Positions 18,054 through 26,787 are shown, counted from the first letter of the stretch. The stretch is 64,000 nt of DNA from Acetobacterium fimetarium (GCF_014284475.1 NZ_WJBC01000001.1:124001-188000); one strand, 5' to 3'. Numbers and translations: made by a program. The notes: generated by a model from the sequence alone, not told the origin.

Positions 18054-19385
18054 ATGACCTATTTCAATCAGGTCTGGGAAATGATATCCCACAATCCCAG
18101 TACGGTTACTGTTGCCATTGGCGGGATGCTGCTGTATTTCTGCTTTCTGCGGCCACGCTGGAAGTGGTGGCTTTACCCGGTGATGCTGGCGCTGAGCTTC
18201 TTTTCCCTGCCGCTGCTGTCCGTCCTGTTTACCGCAGTGTTTCATCAGCCCAACGGCTACAGCGTATTGATGTCCTGCCTCGGTTATTGGATCGATATGA
18301 TGGTCCTGATTGCCTTCCGGGAGCATTTTGGCGCGACGCTTGCCCTGCTGTTCACCCAGGGTATTCTCAACCGCTTATTCACCTTCTGGGGTTTTATTCT
18401 GCACATTCCCCTGAGTACAGCGATTGGCGGTAATTTGGAAATCGGTACGTCGGTGGCGCTGATAATGGTGGTGATGTACACGGTGATGTTGCTTGTCTCC
18501 TGGCTGGTCCTCCGTGAAAAAGGCCGCCGGCTGATTCAGATCCAGCTGCCGCGTTACAACTGGACCGCCCTGGCCGGCTTCGCGCTGGCCGCCAAGCTGA
18601 TCATCGATTTCTGCTCGGACTACGCCTTTGAATTAAACCCCTATTCCGATATTAAAATCATCTGGGCGATGATTGCCGTCTGCCTCTTTTCCATCGCCGT
18701 CCTCGGTCTGTACCTCTATGTCATGATTTCCACCCTGAAACATTCGGAACTGAAAGCCGCCTCGAACCGGCTGGTTTTTGAGAAAGAAGCCCAGCAGCGA
18801 TATTACGAAGCCCAACTCCAAAATCAGGAGGCGCTGCGCCGGATGAAGCACGATATGAACGGTCACCTGAGCACCGTCGCCCAGCTGCTTCAGGATGAAA
18901 ACCGGGACGAAGCGGTCCACTACCTCGCCAGTCTCGGGGATTACGCCGAAAGCCGTCAGCAAAAGCTGTATTCTGACGACCCGTATCTCAACGCCGTGGT
19001 GACCAACTATGCCGCACTTTTTTTGGTAAACGAGACGACCTTCGAATACGATATCCAGGCGGGCCGGATGGTGCTGAACCAGGTGGAAATGTGCATGGCC
19101 ATGAACAACGCCCTGCAAAATGCCCTGGAAGCCTCGCTAAAACTGCCGCCTGAACAGCGCTATGTGAAATTGCAGATTCAAACGAAGCAGAACCGTTTTC
19201 TGTTTCGGGTTACCAATCGCTTCAACAGCGAGATTATCATGAACGGCGTGATCCCGGAATCCACCAAGAAAAACCCCGGCCACGGCTATGGCCTCCGGAG
19301 CATCCAGGATGCGGCGGAGTCCCTCGGCGGCTTTATTACCTGTAAAAGCGATGGTGATCTGTTTGTGCTGGATGTCTCTATCTGA
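18054..19385 (+). CDS. AgrC-like sensor histidine kinase (GHKL ATPase)
   Basis: 443 aa. About six hydrophobic segments fill residues 1-230. A coiled-coil linker (about 235-260) leads to the dimerisation helix with the phospho-accepting His in RMKHDMNGHLSTV (near 265) and a GHKL ATPase with N-box NNALQNALEAS (near 350) and G-box GHGYGLRSIQDAAE (near 410). This is the Agr-type layout, in which the ligand is usually a peptide or a membrane signal. No agrD/agrB-like pheromone genes are adjacent. AAGGAGG precedes the start, and the gene is in an operon with the LytTR regulator. A large bidirectional terminator follows. Confidence 0.92.
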   Translation: MTYFNQVWEMISHNPSTVTVAIGGMLLYFCFLRPRWKWWLYPVMLALSFFSLPLLSVLFTAVFHQPNGYSVLMSCLGYWIDMMVLIAFREHFGATLALLFTQGILNRLFTFWGFILHIPLSTAIGGNLEIGTSVALIMVVMYTVMLLVSWLVLREKGRRLIQIQLPRYNWTALAGFALAAKLIIDFCSDYAFELNPYSDIKIIWAMIAVCLFSIAVLGLYLYVMISTLKHSELKAASNRLVFEKEAQQRYYEAQLQNQEALRRMKHDMNGHLSTVAQLLQDENRDEAVHYLASLGDYAESRQQKLYSDDPYLNAVVTNYAALFLVNETTFEYDIQAGRMVLNQVEMCMAMNNALQNALEASLKLPPEQRYVKLQIQTKQNRFLFRVTNRFNSEIIMNGVIPESTKKNPGHGYGLRSIQDAAESLGGFITCKSDGDLFVLDVSI

Positions 19386-19463
19386 TGCTCATCTTTAGTC
19401 AACACCGCAGACAGGATATTTACATTGCTCTTCCGGGCAAGTTTATCCACCCGATTAACGTAA

Positions 19464-19527
19464 AAAAAAGCACCTAAAAAAGCCATCGGCAACCTTACGG
19501 TTAACGATGGCTTTTTAGGTGCTTTTT
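19464..19527. terminator. Bidirectional terminator after the kinase operon
   Basis: AAAAGCACCTAAAAAAGCCATCG pairs with CGATGGCTTTTTAGGTGCTTTTT, with A and T runs on both sides. It ends the rightward kinase transcript and overlaps the 3' end of the leftward UPF0126 fragment. Confidence 0.85.
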
Positions 19528-19776
19528 AATTGGTGCCGGTTTACCCGAAGCGTGCCAGGTTATTAACGCCATCGCATAAATCTCTCTTTTTTGCACGAAC
19601 GGAACATTTCCGACAAAAATATCCCTGATCATGCCGCCGACGCCGGTAATAATTGCCAGAAAAGTAATGCCAAACAGATCAAGCTTCTTTTCAATGCCGG
19701 TTACGGCGCCGGAAATGGCAAATCCGCCGCCCGCGAATTGAAACCCTGCAGAACTTGTGATAAACTGAAGATACAT
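19501..19776 (-). pseudogene. Truncated UPF0126/TRIC-type membrane protein
   Basis: Of about 91 codons, the first 55 match the N-terminal repeat of the UPF0126 (YicG) trimeric cation-channel-like family: FAISGAVTGIEKKLDLFGI, then ITGVGGMIRDIFVGNVPF. Family members are about 200 aa with two such repeats; here the frame runs into the terminator hairpin and ends after unrelated residues. One glycine of the usual GGGMIRD is also missing. It is divergent from the ClC gene and most likely a dead remnant. Confidence 0.7.
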
Positions 19777-19797
19777 TTAAACAAGGTGGTAAAACAA

Positions 19798-21408
19798 TTG
19801 AATCGGAACACAAAAAATAATACGCGCAATTTAATTGAGCATACCCGAAACATGAAATACATTCTGGCCTTTGAAGGAATCATCGTTGGGATCATTGCCG
19901 GATCACTGGCAATTATTTATCGTTTGGCAATGGCGTACTCGGAAATCACATTAGAATACATCTTGGCTTTTGGCAGCACCCACATATGGGCCATGGCCGC
20001 CTGGTTCGGCGTACTGACTTTGATGGGCCTTGTCGTGGGATTCCTGTTGAAATGGGAGCCGATGATTTCAGGCAGCGGTATCCCCCAGGTTGAAGGTGAG
20101 CTGCAAGGCTGTTTCAAGGCCTCATGGCACCGGGTCATAATCGGAAAACTGGTTGGCGGCATCATTTGTATGTTTGGCGGGTTATCGCTGGGGCGCGAAG
20201 GCCCGTCGGTGCAGTTAGGCGCCATGGGCGGCAAAGGGTTTTCGCGAATATTCAAACGTATTAACATTGAAGAACGCTATCTCATCACCTGTGGAGCCAG
20301 TGCCGGTCTGGCTGCCGCGTTCAATGCTCCCCTTGCCGGAACCATCTTTGCGTTGGAAGAAATTCACAAGAACTTTTCGGCGACGATCCTGTTTTCTGCC
20401 ATGACAGCTTCAATCACCGCAGATTTTGTATCAAAATACGTTTTTGGTTTAAGTCCGGTTTTTCATTTTACCGTCACTGGCTTTATTCCCCTTAAAGATT
20501 ATTGGCTGGTCATCCTGCTGGGTGTGCTGCTGGGTTTTGCGGGCGTTTTTTACAACACCGTGCTGCTGAAATCACAGGTGATTTACGGCAAATTCCGCGG
20601 GCTGAAACCCGAATTCCGGCCGGTGGTGCCGTTCATATTGGCGGGCGTACTGGGATTTACACTACCGCAAGTGTTAGGCGGCGGCAATACGATGATCCAG
20701 CTTCTGGGCAGCGGCAAACTCGTATTATCCGGCATGCTGGTGCTGCTTGCTGTAAAATTTATTTTTTCCATGGTCAGTTTTGGTTCCGGCGCACCGGGCG
20801 GTATTTTCTTTCCCCTGCTGGTGCTGGGCGCTTATATCGGCGGAATTTACGGCACGGCCGCATCTGCCTACCTGGGGATTGATCCGGTGTTGATCAATAA
20901 TTTTGTGATCATTGCGATGGCTGGATATTTCACCGCGATTGTCCGGGCACCGATTACCAGCATCGTGCTGATCACCGAAATGACGGGTTCTTTTGATCAT
21001 CTTCTGGCCTTATCCGTGGTTGCCATTGCCGCCGAACTGACGGCGGGAATGCTGAATGGAAAACCGATTTATGATTGCCTCCTGAACCGCATCTTAGCCA
21101 ATCGCAACGACGAACCGGTGATCGACAGCATCGACAAAATTCTGATTTCGACAAAAGTCCGTCAAAATGCGATGATCCACAATCAATCCATTGCCGATAT
21201 CGACTGGCCGGATTCCTGTCTACTGGTATCGATTATTCGTCAGGGCAAAGAGATCATTCCAAAAGGCAATACCGTCATTTATGCCCATGACACGATCGTC
21301 GCGCTGACCGATGAAAAAGACACCATTATGATCAATGAGGTACTCAGAGAAATGTGTGAGGAACATGAATATGAGTTTGACTTGAAGCTTTCCCAGTCCC
21401 GGTTATAA
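19798..21408 (+). CDS. ClC-family chloride channel/antiporter with C-terminal TrkA-C-like domain
   Basis: 536 aa from a TTG at 19798 supported by AAGGTGGT at 19783-19790. The ClC filter motifs are in order: GSGIPQVEG (near 92), GREGPSVQLGA (near 132, with the gating Glu) and GAPGGIFFPL (near 333). The internal proton-glutamate position is also present (FALEEIHKNF near 183), so an H+/anion antiporter is more likely than a channel. About 10-12 transmembrane helices are expected, then a soluble RCK_C/TrkA-C-like tail (about 440-536). It is divergent from the UPF0126 remnant, with overlapping promoter space. Confidence 0.93.
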   Translation: MNRNTKNNTRNLIEHTRNMKYILAFEGIIVGIIAGSLAIIYRLAMAYSEITLEYILAFGSTHIWAMAAWFGVLTLMGLVVGFLLKWEPMISGSGIPQVEGELQGCFKASWHRVIIGKLVGGIICMFGGLSLGREGPSVQLGAMGGKGFSRIFKRINIEERYLITCGASAGLAAAFNAPLAGTIFALEEIHKNFSATILFSAMTASITADFVSKYVFGLSPVFHFTVTGFIPLKDYWLVILLGVLLGFAGVFYNTVLLKSQVIYGKFRGLKPEFRPVVPFILAGVLGFTLPQVLGGGNTMIQLLGSGKLVLSGMLVLLAVKFIFSMVSFGSGAPGGIFFPLLVLGAYIGGIYGTAASAYLGIDPVLINNFVIIAMAGYFTAIVRAPITSIVLITEMTGSFDHLLALSVVAIAAELTAGMLNGKPIYDCLLNRILANRNDEPVIDSIDKILISTKVRQNAMIHNQSIADIDWPDSCLLVSIIRQGKEIIPKGNTVIYAHDTIVALTDEKDTIMINEVLREMCEEHEYEFDLKLSQSRL

Positions 21409-21534
21409 AAAAACCATGCCTGCGGCTGTTTACGCCGCCGGCTTGCGGGTATGAATTTAAAAAATGATCCCGAAACGTATCAGCCAATGTCGTTTTTATT
21501 TGATTCCCGCAGATATGAAAGGAAGGACAGTCCC

Positions 21535-22299
21535 ATGAAAAAGAGCTACTATCTGATTTTAGCCGTTGTCGTCCTGGCTGTATTCATGCTCGCCGGCTGC
21601 GGCAGCAATACCTCAAAAAGCAGCGACTCCCAGACCAACAGCAATCAAACCGCCACCACCGACAGCAGCCTGACCGGCGCAGAACTGCTCAAGAGCCTGA
21701 ATCTGACCTATCCGGATTCCCTGAAAATGACCACCACGACCACCGGCAGCGGCATGGATTCCACCGTCACCACGGTTACCAAAGGGGAGAATTCCCGCAT
21801 TGAAATGGACGTCGCGGACGCCGGCAGACAGATCATCATCCACAATGCCCAGGCCGGGATGACCTACCAGTACACCGAAGGACAGACCACCGGGCTGGCC
21901 TTCAAGGATGAGGATGTGACCAGCGCCACCAGTGATCTCGGCGTCGCTCAGGACGTCCCCAGCATCACCGATCTGACCGCGGATTATCCCGAAAACATGG
22001 TCGCCCGGATGGATACGCTCGATGGCGAAAAAGTGGTCTACATCGAAACCACCGAAACGGACACCCAGGAGGGAACCCTCGATGTCCACATGTGGGTTTC
22101 AACCAAATACGGGGTGCCGCTGAAGTTTGAGATCTACAGCAACGGGTCGCTGATCATGACCTCCCGGGTCACCGATATTTCGACCGACGCCAGCATCGCT
22201 GACAGCCTGTTCACACCGCCGGCTGACGTGACCTTCACGGATTTTTCCAATATCAACCTTGACGATCTCACCAATCTGACCAACAGCTTCGGCGAATAA
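21535..22299 (+). CDS. LolA/DUF-like secreted lipoprotein
   Basis: 254 aa. A lipoprotein signal (MKKSYYLILAVVVLAVFMLA then GCGS, lipobox LAGC) is followed by a Ser/Thr/Gln linker and a beta-rich domain with alternating strands (MTTTTTGSGMDSTVTTVTKG; VVYIETTETDTQEGTLDVHM; WVSTKYGVPLKFEIYSNG). The domain resembles the LolA/LppX-type half-barrel of outer-leaflet lipoproteins used for hydrophobic ligands or sigma-factor regulators, but I cannot name a subfamily. GAAAGGAAGG supports the ATG at 21535; the frame upstream is open but lacks a signal peptide. A strong terminator follows. Confidence 0.8.
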   Translation: MKKSYYLILAVVVLAVFMLAGCGSNTSKSSDSQTNSNQTATTDSSLTGAELLKSLNLTYPDSLKMTTTTTGSGMDSTVTTVTKGENSRIEMDVADAGRQIIIHNAQAGMTYQYTEGQTTGLAFKDEDVTSATSDLGVAQDVPSITDLTADYPENMVARMDTLDGEKVVYIETTETDTQEGTLDVHMWVSTKYGVPLKFEIYSNGSLIMTSRVTDISTDASIADSLFTPPADVTFTDFSNINLDDLTNLTNSFGE

Positions 22300-22323
22300 T
22301 CGCGCGACCACAGCTTAACTGCC

Positions 22324-22366
22324 AAACGTTTCGGCCCGGAGGGAATCCGGGCCGAAACGTTTTTTT
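22324..22366 (+). terminator. Intrinsic terminator after the lipoprotein gene
   Basis: The AAACGTTTCGGCCCGG stem pairs with CCGGGCCGAAACGTTT and is followed by seven T residues. Confidence 0.9.
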
Positions 22367-22430
22367 GACAGCGGACAGCTCGTCGATATCGGAAGAAGCA
22401 GTATTTTTGACTGGTTCAATTGTCACCTGT

Positions 22431-22442
22431 TTATGGTATAAT
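22431..22442 (+). promoter_or_regulatory. Extended -10 promoter of the nucleotidyltransferase pair
   Basis: TTATGGTATAAT carries a TGn extended -10 element. The -35 region (GTTCAA, 17 bp upstream) is weak. It lies about 45 bp before the ATG at 22486. Confidence 0.5.
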
Positions 22443-22485
22443 AGCATCATCAATTACTTCATGCAATGTGAATTAAGGAGAGACG

Positions 22486-23052
22486 ATGAAACCGTTAAAT
22501 GATATCGGTCTGCTGGATCGCGATAAACTGCTGGAAATATTCGACTATCTGAATCAGCAGTTAAAAGAAAATGCCCTCGAACTTGAGCTGACAATCTATG
22601 GCGGTTCCATCATGACCATGGTTTACGACAACCGCCCCGCCACCAAAGACATCGACTGCGTATTCAGTGACAGCAATGATAAATTGCTGAATCATATTCT
22701 TAAAAACGCCCAATTCGTTTTCGATCTTTCCGATGGCTGGATCAACGATGAAATCAGAGAACCTCTGAAATCCATCATCAAAGAAGATCTGGAGGCTTTC
22801 AAGACGTATTCAAATCTCAGCATTCTCAAACCCAGGGCCGAACAGTTGCTGGCCATGAAGATTCTCGCGGCCAGACCCGAACCAGCCAAGGATTTTGGCG
22901 ATGCTTTCATTCTATGCCGGGATTTGGGAATTACCACCAAAGCCCAGCTGTTGGCTGTCATTTCTGACTACGTTCCCCGCACCCTGCTGGGCGAACGTCA
23001 GATCAATTTTATCAAATATCTGGGAGAGGATTTAGGTTATGATTGGCAATAA
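22486..23052 (+). CDS. DUF6036-like nucleotidyltransferase (possible toxin)
   Basis: 188 aa with the minimal nucleotidyltransferase signature: YGGSIMTMVYDNRPATKDID, giving GGS near 39-41 and the D-x-D metal pair near 56-58. An AxKILAARP..KDFGDA segment (about 124-140) matches the conserved helix of the DUF6036/AbiEii-like group. Such proteins are often encoded with a small partner and are thought to act as NMP-transferases, some of them toxins that modify tRNA. AAGGAGAGACG precedes the ATG. The stop overlaps the next gene by 14 bp, implying translational coupling. The toxin role is inferred. Confidence 0.75.
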   Translation: MKPLNDIGLLDRDKLLEIFDYLNQQLKENALELELTIYGGSIMTMVYDNRPATKDIDCVFSDSNDKLLNHILKNAQFVFDLSDGWINDEIREPLKSIIKEDLEAFKTYSNLSILKPRAEQLLAMKILAARPEPAKDFGDAFILCRDLGITTKAQLLAVISDYVPRTLLGERQINFIKYLGEDLGYDWQ

Positions 23053-23416
23053 ATTTCTGATGGACCTCTATGCGTATCCCGACCGCGATACCAGTCTGAA
23101 CCAGTTGCTGGAACACCTGAATTCAAAAGACAGGCCGTTTCTCGACAGCCTCTATGCACCGCTGGATCTTGACGTCTTAACCGCAGATGAAAAGCAGTAC
23201 CTGACCGTCATTTCCGCCATCATCGATTACTACCTTCAAATTTACAAAATGGAGATTCCCGATTGGCTGCGCAATGAAAAGCTCTGTTTTGACCGGCCCT
23301 ATTTTTATTCCAAACGGCTCAGCGACTTTGATAAATTCAAACTCCAGTACACGCTGCCCGGCCCCTTCAAGCGCCGAAATGTCTATCTCAGCCTGGACGG
23401 ACTCAAACGGATTTGA
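23039..23416 (+). CDS. Partner protein of the DUF6036 nucleotidyltransferase
   Basis: 125 aa, soluble, overlapping the nucleotidyltransferase gene by 14 bp; GGGAGAGGA lies inside that gene. It has an Asp/Leu-rich helical first half and a conserved-looking tail: IPDWLRNEKLCFDRPYF (about 75-91), then PGPFKRRNVYLSLDGLKRI. The W-x-L-FxxPYF and FxxRNVYL pattern recurs in small proteins encoded beside DUF6036 genes, usually after an HTH domain; no clear HTH is seen here. It is a plausible antitoxin or substrate-specificity partner, with no demonstrated function. Confidence 0.65.
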   Translation: MIGNKFLMDLYAYPDRDTSLNQLLEHLNSKDRPFLDSLYAPLDLDVLTADEKQYLTVISAIIDYYLQIYKMEIPDWLRNEKLCFDRPYFYSKRLSDFDKFKLQYTLPGPFKRRNVYLSLDGLKRI

Positions 23417-23571
23417 GTTGTTGCGGTCCAACCCGCCAAAATCATGCGCCGTCTTTTTCCTTTTGTTAAGAAAATTTAACCAAAACAACATACGGTCTTC
23501 ACATTCTTCTGATATGATAAGGGCAAATAAAAGACGAATGCGTCTGAAATCAGAAGAAATGGAGAAAAATA

Positions 23572-23994
23572 ATGGAAAAAACAAAAGTTGCATTTATTTG
23601 CATGCATCATTCCTGCACCAGTCAGATTGCCGAAGCTCTCGGTGAAAAGTTTGCCGGCGACGTCTTTGACAGTTATCTGGCCGGCACCACCCGAACGCTA
23701 CTGCCCAATCCCGAGGCGGTGCGGTTGATGAAGGAGTTGTACGATATCGATCTTGACGAAAACGAGAACTCAAAACTGCTCAAAGATCTGCCGCCGGTCG
23801 ACATCGTCGTCAAAATGGATTCCGACGACATCTACCCGAGCCTGCCCGGTGATTTCACCATCGACCTGCGACTCGAAGATCCCGACGGCAAGAGCCAGGA
23901 TGAATTCCGGCGCTTTATATTTAAAATCGAACAGTTCATCAAAAACCTGGCCGAAGAAATCAAAAAGAATCATGTGTCCGCCATTCTGCAATAA
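23572..23994 (+). CDS. ArsC/LMW-phosphatase-fold protein lacking the P-loop arginine
   Basis: 140 aa with the fold order of low-molecular-weight tyrosine phosphatases and thioredoxin-type arsenate reductases. The N-terminal strand and P-loop read FICMHHSCTSQIAEAL, where the family has C-x5-R (for example CxxNSCRS); the arginine position is Thr. The later VDIVVKMDSDD segment replaces the usual (V/I)xxxCDxA, so the second redox cysteine is also absent. Substrate oxyanion binding should therefore be weakened or changed. GGAGAAAA precedes the ATG at 23572. No ars genes are adjacent. It may be a binding protein or a divergent phosphatase. Confidence 0.8.
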   Translation: MEKTKVAFICMHHSCTSQIAEALGEKFAGDVFDSYLAGTTRTLLPNPEAVRLMKELYDIDLDENENSKLLKDLPPVDIVVKMDSDDIYPSLPGDFTIDLRLEDPDGKSQDEFRRFIFKIEQFIKNLAEEIKKNHVSAILQ

Positions 23995-24042
23995 GTTTTA
24001 CCGTCACTCTCCAATCACTCCGAATTGAATCCCCCACTCTCA

Positions 24043-24077
24043 CACCTATACCGGATTCGGTTTGGTGCTTTTTTTTA
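24043..24077 (+). terminator. Probable terminator after the ArsC-like gene
   Basis: CACC-TATACCG pairs imperfectly with CGGTTTGGTG and is followed by eight T residues. Confidence 0.5.
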
Positions 24078-24237
24078 TTCTCGACAAAATTCAATTGCTA
24101 GGCAGCTGGTCTCAGCTAAATAGGCTTAGAACGTCAGATGACACTGCCCGTCCCGATGTCCCGATCTGTTTATGATATATTTATGTGCTGAACTGGAGCT
24201 TTTGCAATCGGCGATGCCTTACAGGAAATCGGCACGA

Positions 24238-24273
24238 CCGACCAAGTTGCCGACCAAGTTACCGACCAAGTCA
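24238..24273. repeat. Three tandem 12-bp repeats at the 3' end of the flavodoxin gene
   Basis: CCGACCAAGTTG, CCGACCAAGTTA and CCGACCAAGTCA lie head to tail. The last contains the flavodoxin stop codon (TGA on the minus strand, 24271-24273). They may be a slippage product; no role is evident. Confidence 0.7.
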
Positions 24274-24912
24274 CCCGATCAGTTCGGCGCCCAGATCGAA
24301 GGCCTGCTGGCAGTCCTGCGGGAAAACCTCGCGGCGGCGTTTGGCCTTGGCATCGACATCGAAAGCCGACGTCTCGTATTTCGAGTAATCCTCAAACTGC
24401 CAGGTATCCGTGGCTGCCAGCGTTTTCGCGCTGCCGAAAAAGCGCGTCAGGATGCCCTCATAGCCCTTGAATTTCATGTCGTATTTTATTTCTTTGAGCA
24501 TCCGCTCGGGCGCGTTCATCGTGAAGATGAATCCGGTTTTGATTTTTTTCGGGAACAGCACCGAATATTCATCGTCGTAGACTAGGTACGGGAAAAACAG
24601 CCGTTCCAGGAACGAGCGCATCGCCCCGGTGATTTCGCCGAAATAGATCGGCGACCCCAGAATCAGGGCATCCGCCTGTTCAATTTTCGCGAAAATTTCG
24701 CTGAGATCGTCCTTCACCGCACACTTTCCGTAACTCTTGCCGCCCTTGCGCTTGCAGGCAAAACAGCTGATGCAGCCTTTGTAGTTCAGATCATAAAGCT
24801 GAATGAGCTCGGTCTCGGCGCCCTTTGAGGCCGCGCCTTCCAGCGCTTTGCCAAGCAGAATCGCCGTGTTTCCGTTCTTTCGGGGACTGCCGTTGATGGC
24901 AACGATATTCAT
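24271..24912 (-). CDS. NAD(P)H-dependent FMN reductase-like iron-sulfur flavoprotein
   Basis: 213 aa. It opens with MNIVAINGSPRKNGNTAILL, the FMN-phosphate loop of the flavodoxin_2/NADPH-dependent FMN reductase family. A cysteine cluster follows (GCISCFACKRKGGKSYGKC, about 46-64) in the position typical of archaeal/clostridial iron-sulfur flavoproteins (Isf), where it binds a [4Fe-4S] cluster. LILGSPIYFGEITGAMRSFL is the conserved second flavin loop. It probably reduces O2, peroxide or quinones using ferredoxin or NAD(P)H. AGGAGGTTTTTTT precedes the ATG. It lies beside an EFR1 gene on the same strand, but about 110 bp and a separate ribosome-binding site separate them. Confidence 0.88.
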   Translation of the reverse strand: MNIVAINGSPRKNGNTAILLGKALEGAASKGAETELIQLYDLNYKGCISCFACKRKGGKSYGKCAVKDDLSEIFAKIEQADALILGSPIYFGEITGAMRSFLERLFFPYLVYDDEYSVLFPKKIKTGFIFTMNAPERMLKEIKYDMKFKGYEGILTRFFGSAKTLAATDTWQFEDYSKYETSAFDVDAKAKRRREVFPQDCQQAFDLGAELIG

Positions 24913-25023
24913 AAAAAAACCTCCTCGTCTTTTTCTGATGTATCAATTGATTGCTACAGAATGTTATATAACAATTGGCGGTGGAAATAATCGCAGATTA
25001 AATTAATTGTTCGATTACGACAC

Positions 25024-25830
25024 TCACTCCACCGGCCCCAGATAGCGGGGGACCTCCTGGGGATCGTCATAGGTGCCATTCATCGTGATCGAACCGGTGG
25101 GGCAGCCGTTGTAGCAGCGCATGCAGGCCGTACAGCCCGGCAGAAAGGTGAACCCTTCCGCCTCATCAAAGCGGATGCTCCCCGTCGGGCAATTGTCGAC
25201 GCAGACCATGCAGCGGGTGCAGGTTTCTGCATGCACCCCCAGCGTCTGATAATGCCGGGCAATCGCATCCGGCACTTTCTTGCGGATCATCGCGCCGATC
25301 AGCAGCTGCGGGCCGTGCCCCTTGATCCGCTTGCGGCCAGCCAGCAGCCGGTCCGCCAGCCGGGTCAGCTCCGCTTCCCCTTTGGCCATCCGTTTATGCA
25401 GCTGCTCCCGGTCAACCGGCTTGGCCGGGTTGACGTTGTTGCACAGCTGAATGTTGACGTAGCCACTCAGCACCAGACCGGAATCCGCCAGCATCTTTTT
25501 CATCTCATTGGGGCCAAAAGCGTTGACGTAACCAAAAGTGTTGATCACAAAGGTTTTCCGGTCCAGTTTTTCCGGTTGCAGGAGCCTGACCAGGCGGTCG
25601 ATGAAAGCACTCATAATCGGTGGCAACCCGCCGCCATAGATGGGATGAGCCAGGCCGATGCCATCCGCCGCCCGGACCATCTCCAGAATCTGATCATCGG
25701 TGAGCTTTTCCCCGAAGTCGATCGAAACCATCGTGGCCTGGTGTCCTTTTGCGCTGATGATCGCGTTAAAGGTTTCCACCGCCCATCTGGTGTTGCCGGT
25801 GCCACTGAAGTAGAAGGTTGAAAATTTCAT
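25024..25830 (-). CDS. EFR1-type flavodoxin/2x[4Fe-4S] ferredoxin fusion (second)
   Basis: 268 aa. The flavodoxin-like half begins FSTFYFSGTGNTRWAVETF and includes LAHPIYGGGLPPIMSAFIDR. Two cluster motifs follow: CTRCMVCVDNCP (about 201-212) and CTACMRCYNGCP (about 230-241). It differs clearly from the copy at 10477-11250, so it is an old paralogue rather than a recent duplicate. It likely shuttles electrons between FMN and ferredoxin-type clusters; the physiological partner is unknown. AAAGAGG precedes the ATG at 25830. Confidence 0.92.
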   Translation of the reverse strand: MKFSTFYFSGTGNTRWAVETFNAIISAKGHQATMVSIDFGEKLTDDQILEMVRAADGIGLAHPIYGGGLPPIMSAFIDRLVRLLQPEKLDRKTFVINTFGYVNAFGPNEMKKMLADSGLVLSGYVNIQLCNNVNPAKPVDREQLHKRMAKGEAELTRLADRLLAGRKRIKGHGPQLLIGAMIRKKVPDAIARHYQTLGVHAETCTRCMVCVDNCPTGSIRFDEAEGFTFLPGCTACMRCYNGCPTGSITMNGTYDDPQEVPRYLGPVE

Positions 25831-25886
25831 GGATTACCTCTTTCTTTTAATTCAGGCCAGGCTCAGCAGGCCGTATTTTCAGGTTT

Positions 25887-26753
25887 TTACAGAGCCAGCG
25901 CCGCATCGATCTGCGTCAGCAGGTATTCCGGGAAACTGTCATCGTCGTTCTCGACCGCTAACAGCCGTTTGCTGATCCGTTGCCCCAGCTTTTGGGCCGT
26001 TTCACGGTCGCCGGATTGGCACAGCAGCTTCAGGTCATCGATGCAGTCATACAACGCGTCTTCACAGGCGCTGGCCCGGGCAGTGCTGAGAAAACCGTCC
26101 TCCAGAAACCAGCCCAGGGTTCTTTTAAAACGCGCATCAATCTGATCCGGATTGATGCTGACCGGTTTCAGCACGGTCTCCGGTCCGAGCACCGCCTCGG
26201 CAAGATCACGGATCTGATAGTCCAGATTGAACCCTTCATAGGCGGTCAGGGCCCGCCCCCAATCCGCCAACGCGACTGCTTTGCCATCGATGATCAGGCT
26301 GGCGGTGTCATCTTGCGAATCGTAGTCAATCCGAAACGTGCCGATGGCTTTGAGGCTGAACGGCGCCGCAGCGATTTCGATCGCATTGTCGAACAGCGGC
26401 CCGTCCGCCTCGGATTCCAGGCTTTGATAGGACAGGCCCTGTTCGATTTTTTCAAGCAGTCGCTCAAAGGCCGTCGTCTGATTGTCTGCCGGCCTGGCAT
26501 GATAGACAAACTCATAGCCGCCGTTTTTTTCCACGGCCCGCCAGATCACCATCCCGGGCAGGATCATCGTGGTGATGATAAAGCGATGGCGATGGCCATC
26601 CGCGGCTTTCACGGACAGGTTTTTCGGAAAGACTTCGGGCTGCTCCATACCCTGCAACTCGGCCATCAGCTCATTGTGGCAGCTCAGGCAGAAATCACCA
26701 AGGTCCTGGACGTGGATGGTGGCTTCGTTGTGGTGGCATTTTTGACATTTCAT
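25887..26753 (-). CDS. Unrecognised protein with N-terminal zinc ribbon
   Basis: 288 aa. Residues 1-30 contain MKCQKCHHNEATIHVQDLGD followed by FCLSC, giving CxxC...CxxC, which should bind zinc. The rest is a globular alpha/beta region (about 45-205) with alternating strands, then a helical C-terminal third (ACEDALYDCIDDLKLLC). No membrane segment or signal peptide is present. I do not recognise the family. AAAGGAGCC precedes the ATG. It is on the same strand as, and 56 bp upstream of, the EFR1 gene, which hints at co-transcription but not at function. Confidence 0.78.
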   Translation of the reverse strand: MKCQKCHHNEATIHVQDLGDFCLSCHNELMAELQGMEQPEVFPKNLSVKAADGHRHRFIITTMILPGMVIWRAVEKNGGYEFVYHARPADNQTTAFERLLEKIEQGLSYQSLESEADGPLFDNAIEIAAAPFSLKAIGTFRIDYDSQDDTASLIIDGKAVALADWGRALTAYEGFNLDYQIRDLAEAVLGPETVLKPVSINPDQIDARFKRTLGWFLEDGFLSTARASACEDALYDCIDDLKLLCQSGDRETAQKLGQRISKRLLAVENDDDSFPEYLLTQIDAALAL

Positions 26754-26787
26754 GGGTGGCTCCTTTCGGGTGTTTAAAGTTTTATGG

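Noticed and set aside
24238-24273. Short CRISPR-like array
   Set aside because: The three 12-bp units are head to tail with no spacers; there are no cas genes in the window.
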